A stretch of 64,000 nt of DNA from Rhipidocladum racemiflorum (lineage: Eukaryota > Streptophyta > Magnoliopsida > Poales > Poaceae). The notes below the pieces were generated by a model that was not told the origin of the DNA, searched no databases, and worked only from the letters and a program-made list of their open reading frames with translations. Position 1 is the first letter of the stretch, and each line of letters begins with the position of its first letter. Made by a program: the position numbers and the translations under genes. Below are positions 20,856 through 32,700 of the stretch, piece after piece. Location of the stretch: positions 34,457,230-34,521,229 of the forward strand of contig CM070592.1 in the NCBI GenBank assembly GCA_036346355.1, read 5' to 3'.

Positions 20856-23800
20856 TGTAACGCCCGTGTTTATAATTAAGCTTAATTAGGCTAACTTGGT
20901 GTGGATTAGTGCTCTGTAAAGTTTCCAGTTTGAATTTGGAGTTATTTGCCTTTGAATTCGGTTTTGTCGTTTCGTTTGATTGTTTTCCCCGATTGGAGTA
21001 TCAGAATCCGAAATCGGGTGAAATCTAAAATCGTGAGAGCTAGATCCCAAACTTAAGTTTTAAAACCTTTATTAGGACCCCTCGAACCTATTCCAATAGT
21101 CCTCAAGTTAGTTGATTGGAGAACCATCGCGAAAATTGTAGTTTTCCCGAGTTTTCTGCTGCCGGGCGGCAGTACCGCACTTTTGCCTGCGGTACTACCG
21201 GCCGAGCGGCAGATCTGGCCGCTTCCGGCGGCTGCCCGGCCGTCTGACAAGTTTTGGTCCTGTGCTCGTATTTATCTCTTTGCCTCGGTTTGCGTGCACG
21301 TCCCAGCTCTTTAATAACACCAGGGAGCACCTCCTCTCCCTCTCCTCTCTCATTTCTCTTCCTCTCCTCCTCCTTCTTCCTCTCCTCTTCCTTCTCTCTC
21401 TCCCTCCTTGTCATTTCCAACTGGTTGGAGCTCCAGGAGGCCGAGTAGAAGCAGGAGCAAGGGTGGAGAAGCGTCTCCAAGCGATCAAGGAGCTTTACAT
21501 GAGGTAGGTGTTAGAGTTAAACCTAAACCCTAGGTGCAGATGCAAACCCTAGCTCTTCTTTGACTTGTAATTGTTCTTTACGTCCTAGTTAAACTCTAGA
21601 AACCCTAGTTGTGTGGTGCATAGTCGTTTTCCGAGTGGTTAAACCTAGGTCAAGGGTAGAAGAATCCTTCCGCGTGATCGAGTAGTTTCTGTAACCCTGA
21701 TCTACGCTTCGTTGGACTCATTCGCTGCAAGGAGTCATTTCTGGAGTTCCGGAGTCCTTCCTCTCGGAACCCTAACTCCGGGAAGTCGGGAAATGACCTG
21801 CGGATGTTTTCTTAGAGCCTCGCAAGTCGTTTCTTGTGGGAGAATCGAGTTTGAACTCGATTCGGGATGAAAGTTGGATTCGGAAAGTATATTTAGGTTT
21901 TCGGATAGTAGAAGTCAAATAGCGTATTCCGGAGGTTCCAATCAGTAGTTAGATCACGTAGGACCTTAGTGTTCTAGCGGGCCTAGTGCGCGTGTTGCGA
22001 AATCCGTTTTCCCGTAGGATTTGCAAAAGTTGCACTCTGGGCATTCGGAACGATTTCAAGTTCCGAAGTCCCAAAGCTCGCAGGTCTAGCGCACTTAAGT
22101 CCCTAGAGTAGTAGAGAACCCGTTGCCGCGATGAAACTCGAGTTTCGACACCCTCTGGGTCGAAATCCATTTTCGCGCCGGTATCGGGAGAGAAAGAATC
22201 CGAAAAGTGAGATTTTGAGCAATCGAACTCGAAACTTGACGAAACTTGCGTGAATAGGTCCCATGGGTCCCCAGGAACCTATCCATGCACTTACATCGAA
22301 GTTCCGAAGTCTTTTGGGCGAAATCTCAATTTTTGGGATTTTGGACTCGGGGAGAGCGGCACTACCGCCGGTGTGAAGGCGGTACTGCCAGAGGGTCCGG
22401 CACTACCGGGTTTAGAGCGCCGGTAGTTATTTTCCAGAGAGCGACCCATTTCGATCTCTGACCAGCGGCACTACCGGGAAATCCAACCGGTACTACCGGC
22501 CAGAACGGCACTACCGCCCAATCAACAGCGGTACTGCCGGCCTCTGGGAGAAAGTTTATAATTTCTTTTTCCGTCTAGGTTCTCGTTTTCCGTTTTCGCT
22601 TCTTTTTGGATTTTGATTGCTCCTTTGCCTATTTTGATCGATGATTTTGGGTCTCGTTGCTTTTCGTGTAGACGTAGACGCTTCGAACGTCGCCGACGAT
22701 CCCGACTACGTCCCGGAGACCGATTTCACCGAAGACCAAACAGGCAAGCGCCTCCTTGACCATTTCCAATCCCATATTTGCAAATTCTTACTTTTGATTG
22801 CCAAAACTACTATGCATGCTCATAAGTTTACTAAAAGTGATAATTTGTGGGAAGCAATAGTTAAGCCGAAAATTGTTGGATTACCTCAATCTAATCTGAA
22901 TATGCAATCCTTGATAGACTTAAGAATAATTTAGACACATTAGTAAGTGTCAGAGGGTATTAAAGAATAATAATTGCATATGCTTAGTTCAGCAATAGAA
23001 TTGGTTGCAGGAGATCATGACGTTCTTATTCATAAACTCCTGGAACTATAGGATGGGTGAAGGGTGTTAGGTTGGAATTGGAGGTTTTGGGGTTTTGTTG
23101 GAAAAAGGGAATGGTTGCGTGAGTAAAATGGAAAAACTTGGGGAGTTTAGACCGGGCGAGATGTTTGGTGGTTCGGAGTTGGTGGTATTTGACCGGGTAA
23201 TGGTTCCGGTTGGTAGGCTGGTTTCAGGTGCAGATTGGTTGTCAGGCCGTTGGCTGGTTTGGAGTGGTTTGGTCTGAGTTGGTCCCTTTCTATGGGGAGA
23301 TTGAAGGCTAGTGTGTGCTCGGTGGGGCCGCTAGTGTCGATCCTCTGTGGCCATAGCAAGTGGGTTTGGGAGATCTCGCCTGAGTCACCCTAAGGACCGA
23401 ACTTGGTGCTATTTACTGGGTATAATTCGTGCAACCACACGTGCCAGTATGGGATGGCCTCAGCCTAGTACGGGGAAAAGGGATCTGACCCTGCATTATT
23501 GGAGGGCAAAGAGGATTGGATGCACCTGTGGTGTCGGTGCATTCTAGGGACTTTCTTGTCGAGGCATCGAAGGAAAGTTTACCCAATACAACGGTAATGC
23601 CTACTACAGGGAGGTCGTGGGCTAGTGGGTGCCTATTGGAACCACTGGCGGCCTCTGTGGCTGTAGTTAGGGATGCACGTTACCGGGCCAGTGCAGGATT
23701 AGAACTCCAATCTTTCGAAAGGTTCCGTCCTTTGTCTAGCAAATCGGGTACTTGGTATCACGAGGCATGGATGACATGATTGCTAGAACGTGTCGTGTGG

Positions 23801-24788
23801 GTACAGATGTCTGATCTCTGCAGAGATAAATAAACTAATCGATTAGCCGTGCTCACGGTCATGAGCAGCTTGGAAAGTATTATCAAGTATAGATTTTGGA
23901 GTGCAGGTTGACTTTTGGGGAAATGGGTTTTGAGGTTAGATTATGTTGGTCAGGTGTGGGTGTGGATCTTGGATTCGGATAAGGTGCAGGTGGTTGGTTG
24001 TTTTGGTGAAAGGAACGGTTGGATGGTTGATTTGGTTAATGGTTTATCTATTACTATTTGTTTGAAATGTTTTCTTCAGCTTCTTTTGTAAAAATGCGAA
24101 TGTGAATCTATTATCATATTGCAAGCGAAATCTGCTTTGTGCTCAAAAGACTAGTGTAGAAACCTATTATTCATTGATTTAACCTACATTTTATATGTTT
24201 ATATTCCATACACTAAAGTCTTGCGAGTACATACGTGTACTCACCGTTTGCTCTAACGGACTTTGGTCAGAAGGAGAAGAAGAAGGTAATGATGCAGATG
24301 TTCCGCAGGCAGTCGCAGATTCTCTGTTGGCCAGCGATTCGGCTGGGCTTAGCTGGTTATCATCCGGCCCGATTGCCTGGGGTTGGAGGCACACTGCTTG
24401 TTCTTCTTTTGGATTTTACGATGTCGTTGGAGTATTATTTTGGACTTGTGCGGCTGTAGCCGAGACTTGTAAAGTTAAACTATTGTAATAACGTTACCTT
24501 TCATGTGTAATATATTTACTCTTGCATAGTTGAGACCTGTCTTGTATGACAACGCTGCGGTACTGAGCTACCGATCCAGGAACCAAGATAATGCACGCCA
24601 AGTTGCGGGAAGCTTCGAGTTGAGATCAATCGGTTGGCATGTACACTCCTCACGAGTTTTGCCGATTAATTGGCCCCAATCCGAGTGCAGTCGGTTCAAC
24701 GGTCGAGAGGCGTTACGGGTTGCATTAATCTTCTGACCAATGCAACAGTAATGTCCTGCACCGCTAATCTGATTCCGGAGCCCCCACA
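20856..24788 (+). repeat. 3' LTR of element A
   Basis: 3933 bp, TGTAACGCCCGTG to GAGCCCCCACA, followed by the duplication GAGAT. Near-identical to the 5' LTR except at clusters of differences, mostly GC-rich (21160-21250, 24300-24470 and near 24770). Confidence 0.95.
22641..24486 (+). pseudogene. 3' LTR copy of the split acidic ORF, second exon altered
   Basis: The exon segment 22672-22743 (72 nt) keeps the acceptor, frame and GC donor of the 5' LTR copy (EDQT at its end in place of EEQT). The second segment starts at 24271 in the same phase (EGEEEGNDADVP), but small indels change the frame after about 36 bases. It then lacks the stop seen in the 5' LTR and runs on to 24486. Either copy could be the changed one. 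Comparison with E, whose second exon stops after 24 codons, favours the 5' LTR version as ancestral. Confidence 0.5.
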
Positions 24789-24793
24789 GAGAT

Positions 24794-26348
24794 AAGGGAG
24801 GCTGAGGGCGTAAAGGGGAAGGGGAGAAGCCTCTGGAGGCTAAGGTGGCGGGCAACAGGCAGCGGTGAGGCACCATTGCCCCTTCCCCATGGCCTCGGCC
24901 GGCACTACCGCTCCTCATGGGCGGTAGTGCCAATTCGATAGTGAAGAAGACTCTTGGGAAGGGTTCAAGGACACCAAAGGAAGGCTTTGGGATTTAGGTT
25001 GCTAAAGAATTCCTATCAGATTTGCGGGTTAGGGTTTCGGGCGATAACTGTTCAAAATAGTACACAATCTGTTGTCCGGGCGGGACAGATTCTCTGTTTT
25101 CTGTTTTAGGAGTGGTTGGCAAAGTCGGGGTAGATGGGCGATTGTGTACTGTTTTGTGAGCACGTTTTGAGTGTGTGGTCTCTATGTGCAGGTGGTGTGA
25201 CCCCGGGAGTGCCCTCAACCTCTCGCCAATCCGTCGCCCGAGGTTAAGGCAAGTGTATTGGAATGGGTAGCGTGTTGTATGTTGCTAGTCTTGACTATAT
25301 GCAAATGGATTACATGATGTGATATCTTGTCATGATTAGTGTTTGCCCATGATATGATGAAAATGGTTTATTATGATGCTATGCAATAATTAATTGAGTT
25401 ATGTGCAAGTTGTTTATGTTTATGGCATAATTGCATACATGGCATGAGAACTGGCCCGGTCGGTGAGAAAGTCATAACTAGTCTGGTAAGGTCGGTGAGA
25501 AAGTTATGACTAATCCGGAGCACCATTGAGTAAGTCCTACCTCGTGATTCCATCCACGGTTGTGAATGGAAGCGAGGAGTAGGCACCCTCCGTCTACGGG
25601 ATGGAAGGGGAAAGAGGGTGCACGCCGACGGGTGTGCACTCGGCAATACCGGTATGTGCTTCAAAGAGACATGTGCATCGCATTGCATTGCATGGATGAC
25701 GTTGTTTTATGAGATGCTTATGATGTTCTATGAGATGCATATGAAGATGATTATGACAATGTTATATGAGAGCATAAATGAAGAAGTTTATGAGTTGATT
25801 ATCATGATGTGTGAATGGCATAAAATATGTATGTGAATTGTTATTGTTTTTGTACCATTGCAATACACTTTGCTGAGTGATGAACTCACGTTTGTGTTTT
25901 TATGATGTTTTTAGGTACCATGAAACCGGCATGTGGGAAAGGGAGCTAGCCACACGTCATCACTTAGCACCACACATTTAAACAATGACATGTTCTTTCC
26001 TTTAATTGTGATGGTTAATGCATTGAACTAAATTGTGGTTTTGATGCTTCGATGGTCGTCATGAGTAAATGATTAGTCCATATTTGACATGTGACGGTTA
26101 GGCTTATATCCTTAGTGGTATGGTGGCTAAAATTCCTGGTTGTCATGTTATTGCTATTGTTCATTATACTATCTTGATATGTTAATATTGTTGTTGCTTC
26201 AATTCATGGAAAAACAAAGGAGATCTTTGCCGAAATTTTCAGTTTTAGCATTTACTCCTTTGCTGTAATTTATCTTTATTTGTGGTATTTAGATGTTGTT
26301 TAGTCTATGTTTGGTAATATTCAGGCATACTAGATGCCGGGTGTTACA
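24794..26348 (+). repeat. LTR remnant G, 3' portion, plus strand
   Basis: Ends CCGGGTGTTACA at 26348, like the GGGTCTTACA ends of B-type LTRs. It contains a CGGCACTACCG motif pair (24898-24932), an exon-like segment with GC donor (25192-25248), TTGCTGAGTGATGAACTCACG (variant of the GAGTAC/GTACTC palindrome, 25870-25890) and a second acceptor at 25914. The left part is missing: at 24794 it abuts the element A target site and, beyond A, the oppositely oriented LTR E. No primer site follows 26348. Confidence 0.55.
25192..25949 (+). pseudogene. Split ORF in LTR G, inactivated
   Basis: The segment 25192-25248 (57 nt, multiple of three) follows the acceptor ATGTGCAG and ends AAG|GCAAGT. In the shared frame its last full codon is TAA where B1 has CAA, a single C-to-T change. 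The second segment starts at 25915 after TTTTTAG and runs GTMKPACGKGS to TAG at 25947. Phase and donor type match A, E and B1, so this is a fourth independent instance of the architecture, although its peptide is not acidic. Confidence 0.4.
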
Positions 26349-26790
26349 CATCTTCAACAAGAAAGTTGCCAAGACTTGTTTCCTTCCGTGGAGAGCTACT
26401 ACAACTCCAAATCACATATCTTTCTTTGGAGGTATGGCTCCTCTCCTTTGAAAACTGCAGTGACTGTTTGGAATCTTCAGTTCCAGGAGAAACCTTTGGA
26501 TCTTGCTGCTCTTCAACAGAAGGGGAAAACTTGTGTAAGTAAAATTTCACTTCACCGATATGCACAACAACATCTGTTGCAAGGTCAGAGCTCACATATC
26601 TGTACCACATAGAACATCTTAATTTGTCATTACCACATAGAACAGCCATTATAAATGTTACCACTGGCATCAAGGCCTTGAGCATCTGAATGAAGGCAAC
26701 TGAAATATACAAGTATACTATGTTGCCAAACCAAAGACTTGACGCAAAGAAGGCACTAATTGGAATTGCCGATACCCTCAATCCCTTCAA
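26349..26790 (-). pseudogene. Fragment of a triose-phosphate-translocator-family transporter
   Basis: The minus-strand frame from 26790 reads AIPISAFFASSLWFGNIVYL, then YISVAFIQMLKALMPV and a hydrophobic segment ending MAVLCGNDKLRC. These are hallmarks of plant sugar-phosphate/phosphate translocator-like proteins of the TPT/NST family, which cross endomembranes or plastid envelopes. About 55 residues of two to three membrane segments are preserved; downstream the similarity weakens (IGEVKFYL still recalls the family) and an unrelated-looking tail follows. It is an isolated piece lacking both ends, fused downstream of the RRM-TPR chimera on the same strand. A gene fragment captured by a mobile element is the best explanation. 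Confidence 0.75.
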
Positions 26791-26832
26791 TCCATCGAAT
26801 ACATGCGTGAAGCCTCCAGGATCCCATGGCCT

Positions 26833-27561
26833 CTACAACTGTTGCCCAGCATTCACGCCAGATCGAGAGGGAGAATTAGCCATCGACACTCTCTGCACAG
26901 CCAAATTGTTAAGTGGAGAAGATAATTCAGATGTCACAGATATAGCTGCTTTGCAAAATGAAGCAACAACACTTAACCAGTTCCACTCCATATATTTGTT
27001 TCCTAGGTCAGTAAGAGCTCTGTAGCAGTTATTTGCTTTTTCCACTCTTCCAGCATCTTTAAGTGCATTGCCCATGTTATTGTATGCTTCGACAAATTGT
27101 GGGTCGCAGACTATAGCTTGATTGTAACAACAAATTGCCCCATTCATTAATGCAATAGCCTCAGCAGCAGATTGAGAATCAGCAAATTTGACCAAACCGT
27201 ATCCTTTACCTGGATTAGTGGTTTGGTCTGCTATCACTCTTGCATGGGTGATCTTACCAAATGGCAGGAAAAGCTCAGCCAACTTATTGGTGTCGATGGA
27301 CGAGGGAATGTTACAAACATATAGATTAGCCATGTCGATCTCCTTGATATCCAAATCTTTCTGAGCATCATCCTGGCTTTCTGCAGAGTTGTCATCTACA
27401 GTGCTTCCATTTTGTTCAAAGAGATGGCCATCTTCAGGAAACATTGTGGTAGCAGATACCTCTTCTGAAGGCATATCTTTCCTTTTATCATTTGAACTCA
27501 GAATAAAGATGGTTTGCAGCAGACGTTTTAGACCTAACGGCCGCTGGTATGTTGATTTCAA
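26833..27561 (-). pseudogene. Chimeric ORF: RNA-recognition motif fused to SECRET AGENT-like TPR repeats
   Basis: One 242-codon minus-strand frame. Residues 79-150 form an RRM with RNP2 LYVCNI (80-85) and RNP1 KGYGLVKF (119-126), resembling plant splicing-factor RRMs. Without a break, residues 152-223 are TPR sequence (NQAIVCDPQFVEAYNNMGNA, then YMEWN and KAAISVTSELSSPLNNLAV), closely recalling the O-GlcNAc transferase SECRET AGENT. About 11 residues expected between CYR and AL are absent inside the TPR part. Two unrelated genes are thus joined in frame, apparently without introns. The first 22 codons are in a different frame from the upstream fragment. Host-gene capture through RNA intermediates is inferred; Pack-MULE or Helitron capture is the alternative. 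Confidence 0.8.
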
Positions 27562-27630
27562 CCACCGGTCCTACATCCACCACCACATTTTCCTCAGAAA
27601 CTCCTCCCTGTTCAACTTTTTCTTCCTTTG

Positions 27631-30600
27631 TGTAACATCCCACCATTTTCAAAATTAGAAAAATAAAAAACTAAGATTTAAAAATAAAATCAAATAGCAA
27701 TTTTAAATTGGAATCAAGAATTTGATTTGAAATTCATTATCCTCACCTCCTTTTCCTAAATCTCGATAAAGAATAACTTCAATTTGGAAATTATTTTCCC
27801 AAAAGAACAAATTATTAAAATGAGATTCAAGGATGATCTTAATTTTGAATAAACATCTTTTCTAAATTTCTAAAATCATTTATTGACTTTCCTTCTTTAA
27901 AAAGGGAATTGATAAAAAGATAAGAGGTAAAAGATAAAATGGTAAAAGATTAAAATTACCATAGTAAATTTTGGATAACCTTGGAATACCCTAGAAGACA
28001 TCATTGGCTGGTCAAAAGTAGGTGTGAAATCATTTTGCAAGTTGATAAAGTAAATTAAATGAGAAACCTTATCCTTGACCAACCCATGTCAGAATTTCTA
28101 GGAAAACCCTAGACCTTTCCAGCACCTAGAACTTTTATCATGAGCTCTTATTAACCTTATAATCGTCCACAAAAAGTTATAAAAATAAATAACAGGTTTT
28201 ACTATTTATTCTTATTTAATCTTTCCAATCCTGAAATTCATAAAACATAGTAAAAGAATTTTTATAAAATAAATACTAATATTTTAGTTCTAAAATTTTT
28301 ATGGTAGCATCCTGATATATATCCACACATTTAATAAAAGTTTCAAAAATTTATAAGTTTAATTACTCCCTCAATAAAATCAAATTCCGAAATAGAAATT
28401 CTCAGACACCTTGATGGTCGTGAATTTTAATTAAATAATTACAACGAATTATATCCTCTACCTTGGCAAGACATTAATAATTGATTACACCGCCATGCTT
28501 GACCACCACAAGACTTGATCGCCCACCTTTTGTCGAAAGAACCAGAGCACACCAAGCACCTTCCAAAGGCTGCTCCTTCGTGACAAAACCGCAAAGACCA
28601 AAGTCATTCATATTCCCTGCTCAAACTAGCGACCGCCTCCATGCATATACCCTAATAGCTGTTCAAAGCACTAAGCTTATGCATGCATTTGAAACACCAA
28701 ACAGAGTCGTGGCTCACTTCTACCCGGCTTGCCTCTTTCTTTGCCACGACAAGAGGCAAAGGCTTGGTTCCATCGCCACGGCAATGGTCTTCATGAATCT
28801 TCTTTCCAAAGACTAAGCCAGCCACCACTTCTCCCCTTCGTTCACACCTTGGCACATCGCCTCTTGCACTTATATAAGGACCACAGGGCAAGCTTATGTC
28901 CCAAAGATTCCATTTCTAGTATCACCCGTAGCCCTCTATGCTTGCACTACCGGTAGCCATGCTCGCATGGAGCTCCTGGCCGTGGTGCCACAAAGATCGA
29001 GGAAGTCCCATTGTTTGCTTCGATTCTGCTCTCGACCGTGTACCCATCTAAAGGTAACGCAAGCACCTTGGTTAGTTTCTATGTTGATTGCTTAGTGGTC
29101 TACAGAACCTAGATTATAGTCTGGTGTTCTATTTTGTTTACTATTACAAAGTGGTTATATCGTGCAATAACTGCTATTCAGTATACTAGCTATAGACACT
29201 TTCAGTCAATTGTACACTAACACATAACTGTAGTGTCATAGTATAGTGGGCTTGGTTCTAGCTAATTTGTTAATGCCTTAAGGAACTATTTTAAATATAC
29301 AAACATGTATGTGTGATCTTATTTAGCCTCTCTTAATTGAATGATACGTGGAACCAGCATAACGTATAAAGAAGCGTCCTAGGTTGATGGATGTTTATAA
29401 GCTTCGGATGGTATGCTCTAGATTGCTCTGTGTACTATTGTTCTTGCGTATGGGTACTGTGTAGTTGTTCAGATATTTGCCCACTTACATAGACTAACTA
29501 GTTGAATGTATAATTAACATCTAATCTCCAGTTCATTAAGTAGAAATTAATTAAACTAAACCTTGTCCTAAAATAAACATATATGCGTTTAAATCCTCAT
29601 GCAAGATTTCACTAGTTTAACATGATATATGGTTATAAGATATGGCAACTGGCCAACTTGATGACAACTTATTTAGCTTGTCTGGTTTACGACCCAAAGT
29701 CAAATAGTAAATACTATTGATTATTTTAATCCCCTAGTTCATGAATTAGAAGATTAATTTAATAAACTTGATCCGATTAGCGTTACCATCGTGATCATTT
29801 AGACTATTTCAACAGTTAATAAAATAAATCGTCTATATGCGAACACTTGTAAAATCAGTCTAGAAACACTCTACAAAGTGTATATTACCATATTCTAGAA
29901 AAACATCTTATTTATAACTTTCTTTCCATCTAAATCCAACTCTTTCAAAATCCTTAAGTGTTAATCATTCGCTTCACTTTCCCGCCGATTTTGTGCAACG
30001 TGAACTTTACAATGCTACATAAGCTTTTTCAACGATTTAATATGATGTCTCGTCCAAACCCTAAAAGCCATGGAATTAGCTTAGTAGTGCTCTCCAAAAT
30101 ATAGACTATCCTATTCTAAAAGATAATCTCATTTCATTATGTAGAAGTAGTTCTATTATAACCGACTTTGCAATCAATCCTATTCAAAACATAACACCGC
30201 ACATTATGAGCCCTAAAAACCCATAATATACAAGTCAATGACTTTGCTCAATAACTAGTACCATCGGTTAAGCTTTACCTGCATTAACGATTAACTGTTA
30301 GATTCCTGGTGTTTGCTTAAATTAAACCATGCATGCACTAGTGATTAATTGTGATGATCAAGTATTACTTAAATTCAATAATGCAAGTTATACTGCCTCC
30401 ACCCTGTGGTTTCATGTCATAATTTATATTAATATAAACAATCTTAGCTTCTTGAATTCGCAGAATAAAATAAGAATGAATCATAAAGAATAGGAGTATG
30501 GTGTCCAACTATTAATCAGTAGTTAAGACTGTAGCGTAGAAATAGCACGCCGCATGCTTGTTTGGTGTAATGTTTGTTATTTGATTTTCCATCTGATTTC

Positions 30601-32572
30601 CTTTTGCCCTTATTGAAAGTGTTATTTGCTATTTGTTATTCTTTTACGTTATACCGACGTGTAGAATCAGACGTCTCGGACTTTGTCGTTGACAATCTCA
30701 AGATTACATCTTCGACTCGTCGCTAAAGACAACAAATAGCAAGGCAAGCACCCCTTGATCATATTGATCCTAATATTTCATAAATAACTAAAATGTTACT
30801 TAAAACTTGCCTGCATATGCTATGTTCCATAAAACTATTTTTGGGTACTTGGTAGAGATACCTTATCATTTATAAATTTCCTCTATTGTCATTGATATGT
30901 GAACCTTGATAACCCTAGCTCATGGATAGACACTTAAGGTCAAAATGGGTATATTCGATTATTACTTGCATATGCTTAGCCATGCTTTAGACTGGCAACA
31001 CGAACAGATGGTTATACTGTTCGTGAAGAACTTAAATTGTAGACATGATGAACTCTGTTCATGGACATGTTGAAATATTGTGATTATTGAAGCTTTCTTT
31101 TTCTGAAAACAAAACTATGATTTTGATGCGGGTGATTATTGGCAATAGCCGGAAGTGCAATTAATGATGCGCGTAGATAGGGGGAGATCTATCGCCCGTG
31201 TCGTATAAGAACCGAGCTGATGTGTTGTTTTCAGGCCAAGATAACCGTACATCCACAAGTGTTGGGATGGGGCAGCCTTAACCAATTAAAATTATTTGGA
31301 ACTAGCTTTGCACATTGGTAGGCAGTTGTAGCACGGGCATTCCGGATATAGGTTTGCTCGAGGGAGGTGTCATCACCGAGGTGTTGGCATCTGCCGTTGT
31401 AACGGTGTACGCCTGGCTATGAATTTGGGGCTGTTATTATTCCTGGTGGGTCACTGACTCCGGAATTTCTATTCCTGGTGGGTCACTGACTCCGGAATTA
31501 CTTTTACTTTTTTTTAGCTTCCATCATAGTCAGGGGTAACGTCATTGGGCTAGTGCAAAGTTAGGTCCAAGTAATCGAACGATTTCGTTATGAACTCTCT
31601 GGCAGCACACCAAAGGAAGTGTGTCTATATGCATTGCCACAAAGGGAGGACATATCTTGTGGGTAAAGCTGTACAAACTCTACAGAGTCTAAAACTAATC
31701 GATTAGCCGAGCTCTCGGTCATGAGCACTTGGTAAAGTCATCACATAGCTAGACATTTTCTATATCCTTATAAAACTGGACCGTATAATTTGAAATTGGA
31801 GAGCTTACCCTTACAGATGATTCAATACTTGACATTTCGTTGGCAAGGTTGAATTCAAATTGTGCCTTGTGCTTGGCAAAATTAAATTGATTACGCTTAT
31901 GATGGGATGGGGCGCTTTATTACTCACGAAGGGATGTGGGTACTTTGGTTACATTTTATTCACGAAGGGCCGTGAGTAATATGTTTCATTTCACTCACGA
32001 AGGGATGTGAGTCTCTTATTTCGTTTATGTTATTCTTACATATTATTTCTGTATTTACATACTTGTTATTTCATTTCCTTTACAATTTTCGCTTTCACTC
32101 TATTATTCCGTATTTACAATTCAAATTTCGCTTTATGCAAAACAACCGTAGAAACCCACTTTCTATTCAGCCTGCATATATTTCAGGTTTTGCAAACACT
32201 ACAAGTCTTCTTTGAGCACGCAACGTACTCACCCTTGCTATTATTGTTGTTTTTAGACAGGATACCTCGACAATTACTCTGATGCAGGAAAACGGGATTA
32301 TTAATGACAGTTCTTTCTAAGGCTTTACCTTGTCAGTTGCCTGTGGATTATGTGGCACACTACAAGACAGTTGTTTCTTCTTCTATGTTTAGTCGACCTC
32401 ATCGGTCATAATGTATCATTACTTCCGCTGTAATAAAATATGAAACTTTTGCATGGTTGTGATTTCAAATTGTGTTTGTGCGTGCTAGCTACTGATCATG
32501 GGACTAGCACAATATGCACATTAGAACCTTGCTTTTATGTTTGCACTGTAGCATAAAAGTGAGGGTCTTACA
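27631..32572 (+). mobile_element. Solo LTR B3
   Basis: Starts TGTAACATCCC and ends GGGTCTTACA, 4942 bp. The target duplication CTTTG is present at 27626-27630 and 32573-32577. There is no internal domain or second LTR. It is homologous to the element B LTRs. The split acidic ORF is ruined: the middle exon 30665-30743 is 79 nt, not a multiple of three, although the acceptor GTGTAG and GC donor AAG|GCAAGC remain. It has AATAAA at 32432 and a local duplication of a TCCTGGTGGGTCACTGACTC unit at 31440-31500. It sits inside the captured gene island. Confidence 0.95.
31317..31433 (+). other. Conserved 117-bp stem-loop block (B3 copy)
   Basis: Same length as the copies in B1 and element B, with only a few differences around the TTCCGGATATAGG part. 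The hairpin motifs GGTGTCATCACC, GGCATCTGCC and CCGTTGTAACGG are unchanged. Confidence 0.55.
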
Positions 32573-32700
32573 CTTTGCAACAGAGACTTCAGCTCCATAA
32601 CTTGGCCTAACATTAGCACTTGGTGGATGGCCTTCATTTTTATGACCTTGTCTCCAGTGAGCTATCTAGCATTTAAAGGAACTCTGAGCTAACTTTACCT
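32573..32700 (-). pseudogene. Upstream end of the captured gene island
   Basis: On the minus strand the frame that carries gag-like sequence (KALVAGAAPEEVKLAQ) runs through one TAG into HPPSANVRPSYGAEVSVAK. After removing solo LTR B3 it continues EEKVEQGGVSEENVVVDVG, the sequence before the RRM. The exact junction between gag and host-derived sequence lies within this stretch and cannot be fixed by eye. Confidence 0.4.

Larger units (their letters stand above)
6078..24788 (+). mobile_element. Complete Ty3/gypsy LTR retrotransposon A (chromovirus type)
   Basis: Two long LTRs (6078-10018 and 20856-24788), both TG...CA, flank a primer binding site, orf0, gag, protease-RT-RNase H-integrase with a chromodomain-like C terminus, and a polypurine tract. 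The 5-bp target duplication GAGAT is present at 6073-6077 and 24789-24793, so both ends are exact. The enzyme order and C-terminal chromodomain place it among plant chromoviruses. Long LTRs with a frame upstream of gag recall the Tekay/Del-like rice families RIRE3 and RIRE8 as I remember them. The element is 18.7 kb because a 4.6-kb solo LTR sits in orf0. Gag-pol carries several frameshifts and stops, so this copy is not autonomous as read. Confidence 0.95.

Noticed and set aside
2882..26348. LTR E and LTR G as the two halves of one LTR split by element A
   Set aside because: Their exon blocks, palindromes and ends point in opposite directions (E minus, G plus), so they cannot be one LTR despite both abutting the element A target site.
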